A stretch of DNA of 64,000 nucleotides from an uncultured Pseudomonas sp. (GCF_946885955.1 NZ_CAMPHI010000002.1:127597-191596), one strand, 5' to 3'; counted from the first letter of the stretch, positions 39,787-48,843 are shown. Notes: generated from the letters alone by a model not told the origin. Numbers and translations are program-made.

Positions 39787-41049
39787 ATGTCGTCCACTCC
39801 CCTCGATGCTACTCCGCGCCCGGCCACCGCCACCCTGCTGCTATTGGCCTCGCTGTACTGCGCCCAGGGATTACCCTCCGGGCTGATCGCCCATTCGCTG
39901 CCGGTGCTGCTGCGTCAGCATGGCGTCGACCTGACGGTGATCGGCCTGCTCAAGCTGCTGGCCCTGCCCTGGCTGCTCAAGGTACTTTGGGCGCCCTGGG
40001 TGGATCGCCTGGAATCGCCCCGGCTCGGTCATCATCGTGGCTGGATACTGCCGCTGCAAGGCGGCATCGCGGTGCTGCTCGGCGGGCTGGCGCTGCTCTC
40101 GCCGGCTGTGCTGTTCGGCAGCCAGTTGCCGCTGCTGCTCGGCCTGTTGCTGTTGATCAACCTTGCGGCCTCGACCCAGGACATCGCCACCGACGGCCTC
40201 ACCGTGCGCCTGTTGCCGGAGCGCTGGCGCGGCCTGGGCAACAGCCTGCAAGTCGGTGGTTACAAGGTCGGCATGCTGGTCAGCGGCAGCGGCCTGCTGC
40301 TGGCAATCGACTGGCTCGGTTGGAATCTGGCCGTGGCGACGCTGGCGATATTACTGCTGCTGACCCTGATACCGATCTGGTGCTTCCCCGAGGCGCAGCG
40401 TCTGCCTTACCGCCCGGCCCTCGCCGAACCTGCCGGCCCCGGCCTGCTGCTGCGCCACTACCGCGGCCTGTTGGCGCAGCCAGGCATGCTGTTGTGGCTG
40501 GCGGTGGTGCTCAGCTTCAAACTCGGCGACGCCCTGGGTTCGCCGATGATCAAGCCGATGCTGGTCGACCAGGGCTGGAGCTATGCCGACCTCGGCCTGC
40601 TGACCCTGCTCAGCAGCCTCGCCGGGATCGGCGGCGCACTGCTCGGCGGCCTGCTCTACGCGCGTCTGGGTACGTTGCGTTCGCTGCTGTTGTTCGGCGC
40701 ACTGCAAGCGCTCGGCATCGCCGCCATGGCCCTGCTGGTGCAGGCTGGCGGTAACCGCGAACTGGTCTACCTGGTCGCTTTGTTCGAACAACTGGCGGAC
40801 GGCATGTCCACGGTCGCGCTGTTCGCCGCGATGATGCGCCAATGCCGGCCCGAACACGAAGGCGCCGACTTCACCCTGCAAGCCTCGGCGCAACTGCTGC
40901 TCGGCGGCCTGGTCGGCGCGCTTAGCGGGGTGTTGGCGAAGGCGTTGGGTTACTCGGGGCTGTTTCTCAGTGCCGGTTTGCTGGGGGTTTTGGTATTGGG
41001 GGTGGTGCTGGTTTATTTTCGGCGGGGCTGGCTGAGTGGGCGGCAATGA
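39787..41049 (+). CDS. MFS transporter, AmpG/RhtX-FptX-like
   Basis: The 420-residue protein with 12 predicted helices starts LLLLASLYCAQGLPSGLIAH, an N-terminus shared by AmpG muropeptide permeases and RhtX/FptX siderophore permeases. Between helices 2 and 3 is APWVDRLESPRLGHHRGWIL, the MFS loop typical of this branch. LAASTQDIATDGLTVRLLPE in helix 5 is also characteristic. It would import a peptide-like or siderophore molecule across the inner membrane. No siderophore genes are nearby, so the substrate stays open. Confidence 0.75.
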   Translation: MSSTPLDATPRPATATLLLLASLYCAQGLPSGLIAHSLPVLLRQHGVDLTVIGLLKLLALPWLLKVLWAPWVDRLESPRLGHHRGWILPLQGGIAVLLGGLALLSPAVLFGSQLPLLLGLLLLINLAASTQDIATDGLTVRLLPERWRGLGNSLQVGGYKVGMLVSGSGLLLAIDWLGWNLAVATLAILLLLTLIPIWCFPEAQRLPYRPALAEPAGPGLLLRHYRGLLAQPGMLLWLAVVLSFKLGDALGSPMIKPMLVDQGWSYADLGLLTLLSSLAGIGGALLGGLLYARLGTLRSLLLFGALQALGIAAMALLVQAGGNRELVYLVALFEQLADGMSTVALFAAMMRQCRPEHEGADFTLQASAQLLLGGLVGALSGVLAKALGYSGLFLSAGLLGVLVLGVVLVYFRRGWLSGRQ

Positions 41050-41100
41050 GCTGCCGAACGGTGAGAAAGGCTAATCAGGTCGCGCTGACGACTGAAACAG

Positions 41101-41124
41101 AAGGGGCCGCTGCTGCGGCCCCTT
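41101..41124. terminator. Hairpin between the MFS and M48 genes
   Basis: A perfect 10-bp stem AAGGGGCCGC / GCGGCCCCTT with loop TGCT, between two convergent genes, 6 bp from the M48 stop codon. On the minus strand CTGTTTCAG follows; the T-run is short. Confidence 0.55.
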
Positions 41125-41130
41125 GGTGAA

Positions 41131-41889
41131 TCACTTGCTGGCGGCGATGCGCTGGCGGATATGTGCGGCGCGGTCGGCCGAGCCCGGGTGGGAGTCAAAC
41201 ATGCTGCTGTCGCCACCGCCTAGCTCAGCCAACTTGTCGAAGGCGCTGGCCAGGCCCTGCAGCGGAATGTTGCGCTGCTTCAGCAGGTCAAAGGAGAAGT
41301 CGTCGGCGGCGCTTTCCTGAGACTGGGAAAACTGCGCGTTGATCAGCGCCTCACCCAGGTCGCCCAGCTGCGAATTGGACAGCGCCATTGCCGCACCGTT
41401 GCCAGAGGAGGCGATGGCACCGCGGGCTACCGAAGTAGCGTAGGCCGCTTGCATGGACTTCTTGGTGTGGCCGAGGGCCACGTGGCCCATCTCATGGCCC
41501 AGCACGCCTTCCACTTCATTGTCGTTCATCAGGTCCATCAAGCCGCTGTACACGCGCACGCAACCGTTAGCCATGGCCCAGGCGTTGACGTCGTCGGTCA
41601 GGTAAACCTTGTAGGTGACCGGCGTACCGTTGATCTGGCTGCCGAGGTTGCCGGCGATCGTCTCCAGGCGTTTGCTGTACTTGCTGTCGGCCGAGGCGAT
41701 GGGCGACTGGGCGTCCATCTGCACGCAGGCGTCGTCGGCCATGGCCTTCACTTCGGCATCGCTGAGCGTGGCGGCCTGCATCGCTTGCAGCCCAGTGCTA
41801 AGCATGGCGTCGGGGCTCATGTTCTGACAGCCGGAAAGCAGGGTGGCGAGGGCGAGCGCGGACAGGGATAACTGCAGTTTCATGGTCAT
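41131..41889 (-). CDS. M48-family zinc metalloprotease lipoprotein (LoiP/YcaL-like)
   Basis: The protein of about 250 residues starts either MTMKLQLS (41889) or MKLQLS (41883); AAGGA is better spaced for the second. It has a lipoprotein signal ending LATLLSGC. The zinc site is GVLGHEMGHVALGHTKKSMQ (HExxH), with a distal Glu in SQSQESAADDFSFDLL. The C-terminus DSHPGSADRAAHIR is typical. LoiP-type proteases act on damaged outer-membrane proteins in the periplasm; that role is inferred from family membership. Confidence 0.88.
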   Translation of the reverse strand: MTMKLQLSLSALALATLLSGCQNMSPDAMLSTGLQAMQAATLSDAEVKAMADDACVQMDAQSPIASADSKYSKRLETIAGNLGSQINGTPVTYKVYLTDDVNAWAMANGCVRVYSGLMDLMNDNEVEGVLGHEMGHVALGHTKKSMQAAYATSVARGAIASSGNGAAMALSNSQLGDLGEALINAQFSQSQESAADDFSFDLLKQRNIPLQGLASAFDKLAELGGGDSSMFDSHPGSADRAAHIRQRIAASK

Positions 41890-42110
41890 CTTCCTTGAAG
41901 ATTCAGGTAATGGGGTGGCCGAAAGCCAGCGGCGTCCGGCCGGCGCGGCATTGTCGGTGATATGCGCGATGCCAAAGCGAGACGCGGGTCACATTCTGCT
42001 GCTTGGCGTAGGCGGCCAATGGCGTTAGTTGCTGCTGCTCGGCCTGCAGCAGGCGCGGGGTATCGCCGTCATTGCTCGGCTGGAGAATTTGATTAACCCT
42101 GAATCAGGTG

Positions 42111-42186
42111 GCCCGACGGGTTCCATGCCAGTTTGCGGTTGTTGCCATCGGGTGGCAGATAGCATGCTGGCGGCCTGGGCGTCATA
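42111..42186 (-). pseudogene. Fragment of an Rhs-repeat core next to the ADP-ribosylglycohydrolase gene
   Basis: On the minus strand the DNA reads YLPPDGNNRKLAWNPSGHLI and then Q-G-stop. It corresponds to IRHPDGSEHKLAWNPLGQLI of the intact Rhs protein (coded at about 46281-46375). The similarity begins with YDAQ at the very end of the ADP-ribosylglycohydrolase gene and ends at a stop near 42111. A frameshift lies between YDAQ and YLPPDG. The fragment shows that another rhs copy once lay here. The rest of 41890-42110 contains nothing that I recognise. Confidence 0.65.
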
Positions 42187-43135
42187 AGGGTTCGAATCTG
42201 GTCCTTGACCCACTCAGTTGGACCTGCCTTAACTTGGCGGATTGAAGCAGCGCACCTGCCATGCCTTCAATTTCCGCACTCATATGCAACTTTGCAAGCC
42301 ATTGAGTCGGTATTCCCGACTTACCATAAAAGGCGCCGGCCAATTGACCGACTATCGCTGCGGTAGTGTCTGCATCATTGCCAAGGTTCGCGGCGTCAAG
42401 TACGGCTGACTCGAAGCTGCCCGACCGCCAAAAACACCAAATGGCAGCTTCCAGCGAAGCCACGCTATAGCCTGTCCCAGCGATTTGTTCGCGTGTCTTG
42501 AACATGTATTCCCCGGAAGCGATGCTCCTGACCTTGGGTTCGATAAAACTTGTCTGCGAAGGGCTAAGTACTTCTGCCTTTGACTTGCCAGTCAAGGCCT
42601 TGGATATTAGCTCTCCAAGCAGGCGACAGCACTCGGTCGCTTCGGGTGCGGAGTGGGTTGTGCGAGAACTCGCTACCGTGAATTTGGCGATATCTTGTTC
42701 AAAGGGATAGTAGAAGAGCACGACAGGGGCGAGGCGCATAAGCGAGCCATTGCCCGCTGTCTCTGGCTCTATGGAGCCTGCAAAAGGTTGATTCGTTTGC
42801 TGGTATTTCAGGAGCGCTTGCCTGACTGTGTTTCCAATGTCAAAGCACTCGCCAGTGGAACTCATATACCCCCATTGCCACCAGTTGAGGTATCGCCCCA
42901 TCTGATCCTTCGCATCGAAACCATTCTTCGTCAGTAGGCTTTCCGCAAGGCATAGAGCCATTGATGTATCGTCCGTCCACTGGCCCGGCGCGAGCTTAAA
43001 TGGACCACCACCGACCATATCGACAAGAGGGGTGAATGTATCGCGCGGGCAAAACTCCACCGCCGTTCCCACCGCATCGCCGCAAGCCAAACCAAGCAAG
43101 GTGCCCGCGTAGCGATCCGATAGTTCAAGCTTCAT
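42182..43135 (-). CDS. ADP-ribosylglycohydrolase (DraG/ARH family)
   Basis: The 317-residue enzyme would remove ADP-ribose from modified proteins. Family metal-site motifs are seen in order: GLACGDAVGTAVEF (N-terminus), GQWTDDTSMALCLAESLL (near residues 51-68), ETAGNGSLMRLAPV (near 125) and the C-terminal NLGNDADTTAAIVGQLAGAF (near 245). All metal-binding acidic residues appear present, so it should be active. It is three genes downstream of the Rhs effector gene on the same strand, and its 3' end abuts an Rhs-core fragment. This suggests that it belongs to a toxin-immunity cassette, as Tri1-type hydrolases do for ADP-ribosylating effectors. Confidence 0.85.
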   Translation of the reverse strand: MKLELSDRYAGTLLGLACGDAVGTAVEFCPRDTFTPLVDMVGGGPFKLAPGQWTDDTSMALCLAESLLTKNGFDAKDQMGRYLNWWQWGYMSSTGECFDIGNTVRQALLKYQQTNQPFAGSIEPETAGNGSLMRLAPVVLFYYPFEQDIAKFTVASSRTTHSAPEATECCRLLGELISKALTGKSKAEVLSPSQTSFIEPKVRSIASGEYMFKTREQIAGTGYSVASLEAAIWCFWRSGSFESAVLDAANLGNDADTTAAIVGQLAGAFYGKSGIPTQWLAKLHMSAEIEGMAGALLQSAKLRQVQLSGSRTRFEPL

Positions 43136-43256
43136 CTTTTATTGTCCATGTTTTGGTTGAGCAGAATTATGGTGCTACAGGATTAATCTGAATAAGCCTT
43201 CGATGGTAGGCGGAAAATTAATACGCAGCGCCCTGTTGCTTGCACTTATTGAATTA

Positions 43257-43646
43257 TTATTTTAACGAGTTGAGCCATTTCTTGAAGAATTCTGCTTGGT
43301 CATTCGGGCTTTTAGCGATATCCATCTCATCGTAATCGAATATATTTACAATATCATTTTTCAATGCTTGCTCACCTAGTTTTAATTCATAGGCTAACAA
43401 CCCGCTAGCCATCTGCGATGACATTCTAGACGGATAAACGTTTCGCTTTGCTCCCTTGCACAGAAAGACTATGTCTGGACGCAATGATCGTATTTGAGAG
43501 AAGCATTCAAAAAGATTATTTCCAGAGCCTGTGATAGAGGATCCGTCAGCAAAATTGACACTCAAGGTGGTTAAAGCTGAATCATAAATGAGTTCTGCAA
43601 TTTCTTTGGTTCTGTCATTTATGATTGTTATATTATTAGGGCTCAT
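43257..43646 (-). CDS. Small AT-rich hypothetical protein, possible immunity protein
   Basis: The 129-residue, probably cytoplasmic protein (MSPNNITIINDRTKEIAELI) has no signal peptide, no membrane helix and no family that I recognise. Its DNA is much more AT-rich than the surrounding core genes, as is common for immunity genes behind Rhs effectors. It lies between the probable immunity gene at 43694 and the ADP-ribosylglycohydrolase gene, all on one strand. It could protect against the present toxin or be left from an earlier one. Confidence 0.6.
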   Translation of the reverse strand: MSPNNITIINDRTKEIAELIYDSALTTLSVNFADGSSITGSGNNLFECFSQIRSLRPDIVFLCKGAKRNVYPSRMSSQMASGLLAYELKLGEQALKNDIVNIFDYDEMDIAKSPNDQAEFFKKWLNSLK

Positions 43647-43693
43647 TGCTAAAGTTTTATAAGTGAGGCTGTGTCTAGGTAGTATTGGTGTTT

Positions 43694-44005
43694 TTAATAT
43701 GTAAGGATGTCGAGGGTGCCAATTGATTTGGCTAGCTCATCTAGGAAGTCTTTTTCATTATTGAAATTCTTCTGGTCTAGGAAGACCAAAAACCATTCGG
43801 CATTTAAAGCAATAAATATATCTCGCCATTTAAGTTGTTTTGCCACTGTTTCTGGCAGCTCCCCACCCATCAAGCCATGTCCTTTCCCCTCAAGAAATAG
43901 AAAAGACTTATCCTTGTACGAGTAGCCAATAATTTTTGGCCATTCTGAGCTATGCGCTGCGCCAGGTGATAAGTCTTGCTGTGCAATAACATAGTAATCT
44001 TTCAT
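43694..44005 (-). CDS. Probable immunity protein of the Rhs toxin
   Basis: The 103-residue protein begins MKDYYVIAQQDLSPGAAHSS. Its ATG overlaps the stop codon of the rhs gene by one base (TAATG), so it is translationally coupled to the toxin. This is the normal place for the cognate immunity gene. It is AT-rich, acidic at the C-terminus (EKDFLDELAKSIGTLDIL) and lacks membrane segments or a signal peptide, so it should act in the cytoplasm. A toxin that works in the cytoplasm is therefore expected. No family is recognised. Confidence 0.7.
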   Translation of the reverse strand: MKDYYVIAQQDLSPGAAHSSEWPKIIGYSYKDKSFLFLEGKGHGLMGGELPETVAKQLKWRDIFIALNAEWFLVFLDQKNFNNEKDFLDELAKSIGTLDILTY

Positions 44006-44502
44006 TAATTCTCCGGCAGTACGTCAACTTTATCGAAATCTATTTTTTGGCCATCCAGATGCAGCTGCGCAGCTCCACCTTTTCCGTACTCGGGATAAGC
44101 CTCGGCAAAAGGCTCAAGTTTGGTTTTATCGGTGTCTCCCTTCCAATGTGGTACACGCGCCTTCGGAACGCCTTCGACATAAAGTTGCAAAGTATCGAAC
44201 TCGCCTCTTAAACGTGCGTCACTCCATGATCCTGCACCATTCGCATCTGGTCCAATTTCAGGGCCTTTAACTTGAAATGCCTCTCTAGCCTCAGAGCCGG
44301 TCTCGTACTTCTCGAATCCCACATAAGTGGTAGGTGCGGATTTTGACTCTAGTGTCATATCTGCATACTTATTAATACTGCCATCATCGTTTTCATACCG
44401 CATATAGCGATAACCAGTCGAAGGCAGCGTCGAGTCAGGGCCCGATGGGCCGACGTAAAAATCAGGCTTGCCTGGCTGAGGACAATCTCCCTTCGCCCCA
44501 GC
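44005..44502 (-). other. C-terminal toxin domain of the Rhs effector
   Basis: About 165 residues follow the DPLGLA boundary. They show no family that I can name. Visible features are GYRYMRYEND, APTTYVGFEKYETGSEARE, WSDARLRGEFDTLQLYVEG, and LEPFAEAYPEYGKGGAAQLH. An early Arg in a beta strand, a Ser/Thr-Thr-Tyr strand and a late GGAAQ block recall, loosely, the R...S-T-S...Q/E plan of ADP-ribosyltransferases and NADases. Together with the nearby ADP-ribosylglycohydrolase gene this makes an ADP-ribosylating activity worth testing, but it is inference. Confidence 0.5.
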
Positions 44503-47500
44503 CAACCCCAATGGATCCACCCACCCCGTGGGGTTTTTCACATACTGATAGTTATTAAGTCCACCCGCGAGCTTGATCGGATCGGGGTTGAGGTAGCTAC
44601 CGGTGTTGGGATTGTAGTAGCGGTGGCGGTTGTAGTGCAGGCCGGTTTCGGCGTCGAAGTACTGGCCCTGGAAGCGCAGGGGGTTGTCGACTTCGGCGAC
44701 TTCCAGTTTGGCGACATTGCCGTAGGCGCGGTATTTAACCGACCAGAGGATTTCGCCGGCGGCGCTGGTCAGTTCTTGCGGCGTGCCAAGGTGGTCGAGT
44801 TGGTAATAGAACGGCTCGGCCTCGGCGCCCTTGCCCTGGAGCATGGCCAGGGGGCGGAAAGTGCCGGGTTCGTAGACATAGCTGCGGTACTGTTCAGGGC
44901 CGCTCTCGGCGATCAAGCGGTCGCCTTGCCAGAGGAACTCTGTGGTTTTGCCGTCTACCACCTTGGCGATGCGCCGGCCGAAGGCGTCGTAGCGGTAGCT
45001 CACCTGGCTGCCGTCGGGCAGGCTGGCGCCAATCAGGCGGTGCTGGTTGTCGTAGCGGTAGTCGGTAATCAGCCGCTGGCCGGCGCCGCGGCGTTCGCGC
45101 ATCAGGTTGCCGAAGGCGTCGTAGTCGAAGTGGCGGTCGCCCTGCATCAGCAGGCGGTTGCCCTTGACGTTGACGCGGTCGGTGGCGACGGCAGTGCTTT
45201 GCTCCAGCAGGGTGCCGGCCGGGTCGTGGGCAAAGCTTTCCGGGGTGTCACCGCGCACCGCCACTAGGCGATCCAGCGGGTCGTAGTGGAAGCTTTTACT
45301 GCCTTTGCGCGAGTCGTCGATGCCGGCCAGATTGCCGTTGGCGTCGTAGCGGTAGTGGCGTTGCAGCACGCGCTGCTGTTCCTGGCGCAGGTTATGGGCG
45401 CGCAGGCGGCCTTGTTCGTCGTACTGGTATTCGCTGAGCAACGCGCCTTGCTGACGGTACTGTTCGCGCCCGCCCGCGGTGAACTGGTGGGCGGTCAGCG
45501 GCTGGCCGTTGAGGTCGATGGCGGCCAGCGTGCCGCCGGCTTGGTGGCGGTAGTCCAGACGGCTGCCGTCGGGAAGGCGGCAGTGGTTGAGCTGGCCGAG
45601 GGCGTCGTATTCGTAGCGCAGGGTGGCCCAGCCCTGGTGTTCTTCGATCAGGCGATCCTGCAAGTCGTAGCGATAGGCCAACGGCCACTGGCCGTCGTCG
45701 ACGCCGACCAGACGGCCGAGGGCATCGTAGGTGTAATGCACCTGCTCGCCGTCCGGTAGGGTCTTGACCAGTAAACGCCCTGCGGCGTCGCGCTGGTAGG
45801 CGGTGACCAGCTCGCTGCCGTCGTCGCCGAACTCCTTCTTTTCGATCAGATGGCCGTTGAGGTCGTAGGCGTAGGCGGTGCTGCGCCCATCGAAGGCGGT
45901 TTCACGCTGGATCAGTCCGTTGGGGTAGTAGTCGAGCTTGTAGTGTTCGCCGCGCTCGTTCTCGATCTCGGTGAGCAGCAGGCGGGCGTTGTCGTAGCGG
46001 TAGCGCAGCTGGCTACCGTCCGGATTGATCCGCCGGCTGACCAGGTGCAAGCCATCGGCGTATTCGTAGCGGGTGACGCGGCCGAGTTCGTCGCGCTCGC
46101 CGGTGACCTTGCCATAGGCGTTGTAGCTGAAGGCGCGCGTGCAGCCGCCGGGCAGGGTGATTTGCGCCAGGCGGCCGACGGCATCCCATTGATACTGGGT
46201 GATGGCGCCGTTTTCGTCCTGGCGGGTGATCTGCCGACCCTGGGCGTCGTAGCGGTAGCGTCGCTCGCCGCCAGTGGGCAACTGCTCCTCGATCAGTTGG
46301 CCCAGTGGGTTCCACGCCAGTTTGTGCTCGCTGCCATCGGGGTGGCGAATGGAGAGCAGGCGACCCTGGGCATCGTAGTTGTATTGGGTGGTATGGCCGT
46401 GCGGGTCGGTCTGCGCGGTGATATCGCCCTGGGCGTTGCGGCGGTACTTCCAGGTAGCCTCGCCGCGTTGTACCGCGCTGACGAAGCCGTCCCGGTACTC
46501 GTAGGCAATCGGTTGGTCTTCCGGCGGGATCACCGCAGTGAGGCGACCGGCTTCGTCATAGCGGTATTCGGTAATGGCGCCAAGCGGGTCTTGCTCGGCG
46601 ATCAGTTGACCTTTTTCGTCGTAGGACTTTAGGGTTTGCGCGCCGTCCGGGTCGATTTGTTTGACCAGTCGGGCGTTGTCGTCGTGAACGTAGACTTGCT
46701 CGCTGCCATCGGCGTTGAGCACCGTGACGCCGCCTTTATCGTCCCAGCTGTAGCGGGCCTCCATCTGCTGGAAGTTGGCCCAGTGCCGCACGCAACGGGC
46801 TTGTTTGCCTTCGCCTTGCCATTCCCAGTAGAAAGCCGCGCCGCCGGCCAGCTGGCGTTCGAGAATGACATTGGCCTCGTCGTAGCGGTAGCGTTCGGTC
46901 TCGCCCAAGGCATTGCTGGCTTCGAGCAATTGTCCCGCGGCGTTGTAGCGGTAACGCACCAGGGTCTGCTCGGTTTGCCAGCTGTCTTCCTCGGTGTCCG
47001 CAGCGCGCTGGATTTGATACTCCACCGCGGCGATATGTTTGCCCTCGTAGCGCAGCCGCAGCGCGCGGCCGGCCCTGTTGCTCAGGCGCTGGATGCGCCC
47101 CATCAGGTCGCGACTGAGGTTGATGCGGTTACCGTAGGCATCGCTGATGGCGATCAGGTAGCCGCCCTGGGTATCGCGGCGGAAATGATAGAAGCGCGGC
47201 GCCTTGCCGGCCTGGGCGAGGATCAGTTCGGCCGGGTCGTCGCCCAGGTAGATGGCGGCGCGTGACAAGCGGTTGGTGATCGCCGGGCGCTGCTGACTGG
47301 GTATGGGGAAGCGTGTTCGGCGGTTCTCATGGTCAGTCCAGACCAGTTCCTCACCTTCTCGATCCAAACGGTGTGCCAAGCTGTGGCTCCAGCCATAGCC
47401 CAGGCCGCGGTCAATCTCGGCGGCGCTGGTGCGGTACAGGCGGCTCCAGGGGAAACTCAGCAGACCGTCAAGTTCGCCGTCGGTCAGGGTCAGCAGCTCT

Positions 47501-48843
47501 TCGCCGGTCACCATCGACACCGGACATTTGTCGGTGCAGGTCTTTTCGGCGCTGTCCGCCGCCTTATCGTTCGGGTTTTTCGCGGAAGCCGAAGCATCGT
47601 CCACGGATTCCGCTTTGGTCACACGGGTGTTTTGCGTCTTGCCGCGTTTGACGCTCAGGGTGTCCGGTTCGGTCAGATCAATACCCTGGGCCGGACTCTT
47701 GACCTGCAGTGTGGTCTTTTGCGAGCTGTTGACCAGTACCTCGCCGCGCGCGGCCAGCGGCTTGACCGCCTCGGCATGGGGCTTGAGCGCATGGCTCTTG
47801 CTCACGTCGATCAGGGTTTGCACGGCTTTTCTAAGCTGCCCGGCTGCGCCGTTGCTGAGCCCCTTGATCGCCTTGGTGGAATAGCGTACGACCAACCCGG
47901 CTCCCCCGGTCAGGACGATACCCAGCAGAATATCCAGCAGCAGGCCGGTAAGGGCCTGCCCGGTGAGCTCCGCAACGGTGGTGGGCGGCAGCAGTTGCAC
48001 CCAGCACACCACCGCAGAGGCGTAGAGGAACATCAGCGGCTCGTCGCTGACGATCATCAGCAGCGTATGCATCAAATCCTTGGCCTGCGCCTTGAGCTTC
48101 TGAAAGTCGAATTCAGAAATAAACGTCAGCAGCTTGTCGCAATACTTGTCCAGATTGGTGAGTATCTCGAACAGCTTCTTGACGTCGTCCCAGAGCGCCA
48201 TCAAGGCGTTGCCCATACCATCCACAAACGCTTTGTTGATCTGTGCCAGACGCTTGGGGTCACCGACCGGCGCCATCAGCTTCCATTGCGGGGCAATGTT
48301 GCCGCTCCATTCCGCCTGCAACCAGTCGTGCAACTTGGCAATGACGCCGTCGTAGGAAGCGTAAAGGGTGTCGATCTCACGCTGGCTGACGTTGGGGTAG
48401 AAGCGAATGCGGTATTGGCTGTTAGGGATGCAGCCGCTGATGCTGCCCATGCCGTTGGCATCAAGCGTACCGGTAAATTTCTGCGGGCTCTGGCCGCTAA
48501 AAATCGAGAGTTGCTGCACCGCCTCAAAGGGCGTGTTACCGATGGGCACGAAGTTGGCGGAGTCGAAGGCATGCAACAGTTTGAGCTGCCCGTTCACCGG
48601 GCAAGTCGCATAGGCGTTCACCGCCCCGGTTTTATCCTTGTCAGCCTTGATCGGCATGATCTCGTCGCCGATGGTGAACTTCTGCTGGGCATCGAGCGCC
48701 CAGCCGGTCAGCAGGCTGTCGGCCAGCTCTTTATAGCGCTCCATGCTGTTGCGTTTGAAGTCGCCAATGATCTTGCCCGCGTCGGGCTCCTCTGCCATCA
48801 GGCCATAAAGCATGAACGAGCCATAAAGGACATTGCTGATCAT
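44005..48843 (-). CDS. Rhs-repeat type VI secretion effector with unrecognised C-terminal toxin
   Basis: The 1612-residue polymorphic toxin has an N-terminal region without a PAAR motif, resembling Tse5/RhsP1-type proteins. It contains two hydrophobic stretches (about residues 271-287, LMFLYASAVVCWVQLLP, and 295-320). A linker with CTDKCPVSMVTGEELLTLTD (near 435) opens the Rhs part. About 20 YD repeats (for example RYDAQGRQITRQDENGAI) form the shell to about residue 1410. The core closes with the canonical RHRYYNPNTGSYLNPDP and NPTGWVDPLGLA. The remaining 165 residues are the toxin. The start overlaps the chaperone gene (ATGA), and the stop overlaps the immunity gene. GC content falls in the toxin part, as expected for an exchangeable tip. 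Confidence 0.9.
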   Translation of the reverse strand: MISNVLYGSFMLYGLMAEEPDAGKIIGDFKRNSMERYKELADSLLTGWALDAQQKFTIGDEIMPIKADKDKTGAVNAYATCPVNGQLKLLHAFDSANFVPIGNTPFEAVQQLSIFSGQSPQKFTGTLDANGMGSISGCIPNSQYRIRFYPNVSQREIDTLYASYDGVIAKLHDWLQAEWSGNIAPQWKLMAPVGDPKRLAQINKAFVDGMGNALMALWDDVKKLFEILTNLDKYCDKLLTFISEFDFQKLKAQAKDLMHTLLMIVSDEPLMFLYASAVVCWVQLLPPTTVAELTGQALTGLLLDILLGIVLTGGAGLVVRYSTKAIKGLSNGAAGQLRKAVQTLIDVSKSHALKPHAEAVKPLAARGEVLVNSSQKTTLQVKSPAQGIDLTEPDTLSVKRGKTQNTRVTKAESVDDASASAKNPNDKAADSAEKTCTDKCPVSMVTGEELLTLTDGELDGLLSFPWSRLYRTSAAEIDRGLGYGWSHSLAHRLDREGEELVWTDHENRRTRFPIPSQQRPAITNRLSRAAIYLGDDPAELILAQAGKAPRFYHFRRDTQGGYLIAISDAYGNRINLSRDLMGRIQRLSNRAGRALRLRYEGKHIAAVEYQIQRAADTEEDSWQTEQTLVRYRYNAAGQLLEASNALGETERYRYDEANVILERQLAGGAAFYWEWQGEGKQARCVRHWANFQQMEARYSWDDKGGVTVLNADGSEQVYVHDDNARLVKQIDPDGAQTLKSYDEKGQLIAEQDPLGAITEYRYDEAGRLTAVIPPEDQPIAYEYRDGFVSAVQRGEATWKYRRNAQGDITAQTDPHGHTTQYNYDAQGRLLSIRHPDGSEHKLAWNPLGQLIEEQLPTGGERRYRYDAQGRQITRQDENGAITQYQWDAVGRLAQITLPGGCTRAFSYNAYGKVTGERDELGRVTRYEYADGLHLVSRRINPDGSQLRYRYDNARLLLTEIENERGEHYKLDYYPNGLIQRETAFDGRSTAYAYDLNGHLIEKKEFGDDGSELVTAYQRDAAGRLLVKTLPDGEQVHYTYDALGRLVGVDDGQWPLAYRYDLQDRLIEEHQGWATLRYEYDALGQLNHCRLPDGSRLDYRHQAGGTLAAIDLNGQPLTAHQFTAGGREQYRQQGALLSEYQYDEQGRLRAHNLRQEQQRVLQRHYRYDANGNLAGIDDSRKGSKSFHYDPLDRLVAVRGDTPESFAHDPAGTLLEQSTAVATDRVNVKGNRLLMQGDRHFDYDAFGNLMRERRGAGQRLITDYRYDNQHRLIGASLPDGSQVSYRYDAFGRRIAKVVDGKTTEFLWQGDRLIAESGPEQYRSYVYEPGTFRPLAMLQGKGAEAEPFYYQLDHLGTPQELTSAAGEILWSVKYRAYGNVAKLEVAEVDNPLRFQGQYFDAETGLHYNRHRYYNPNTGSYLNPDPIKLAGGLNNYQYVKNPTGWVDPLGLAGAKGDCPQPGKPDFYVGPSGPDSTLPSTGYRYMRYENDDGSINKYADMTLESKSAPTTYVGFEKYETGSEAREAFQVKGPEIGPDANGAGSWSDARLRGEFDTLQLYVEGVPKARVPHWKGDTDKTKLEPFAEAYPEYGKGGAAQLHLDGQKIDFDKVDVLPEN

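Noticed and set aside
41890..42110. Continuation of a coding fragment below the Rhs fossil (QPSNDGDTPRLLQ, AYAKQQNVTRVSLW)
   Set aside because: The frame is open for about 60 codons but matches nothing I know and lacks a start, so it is not listed as a gene.
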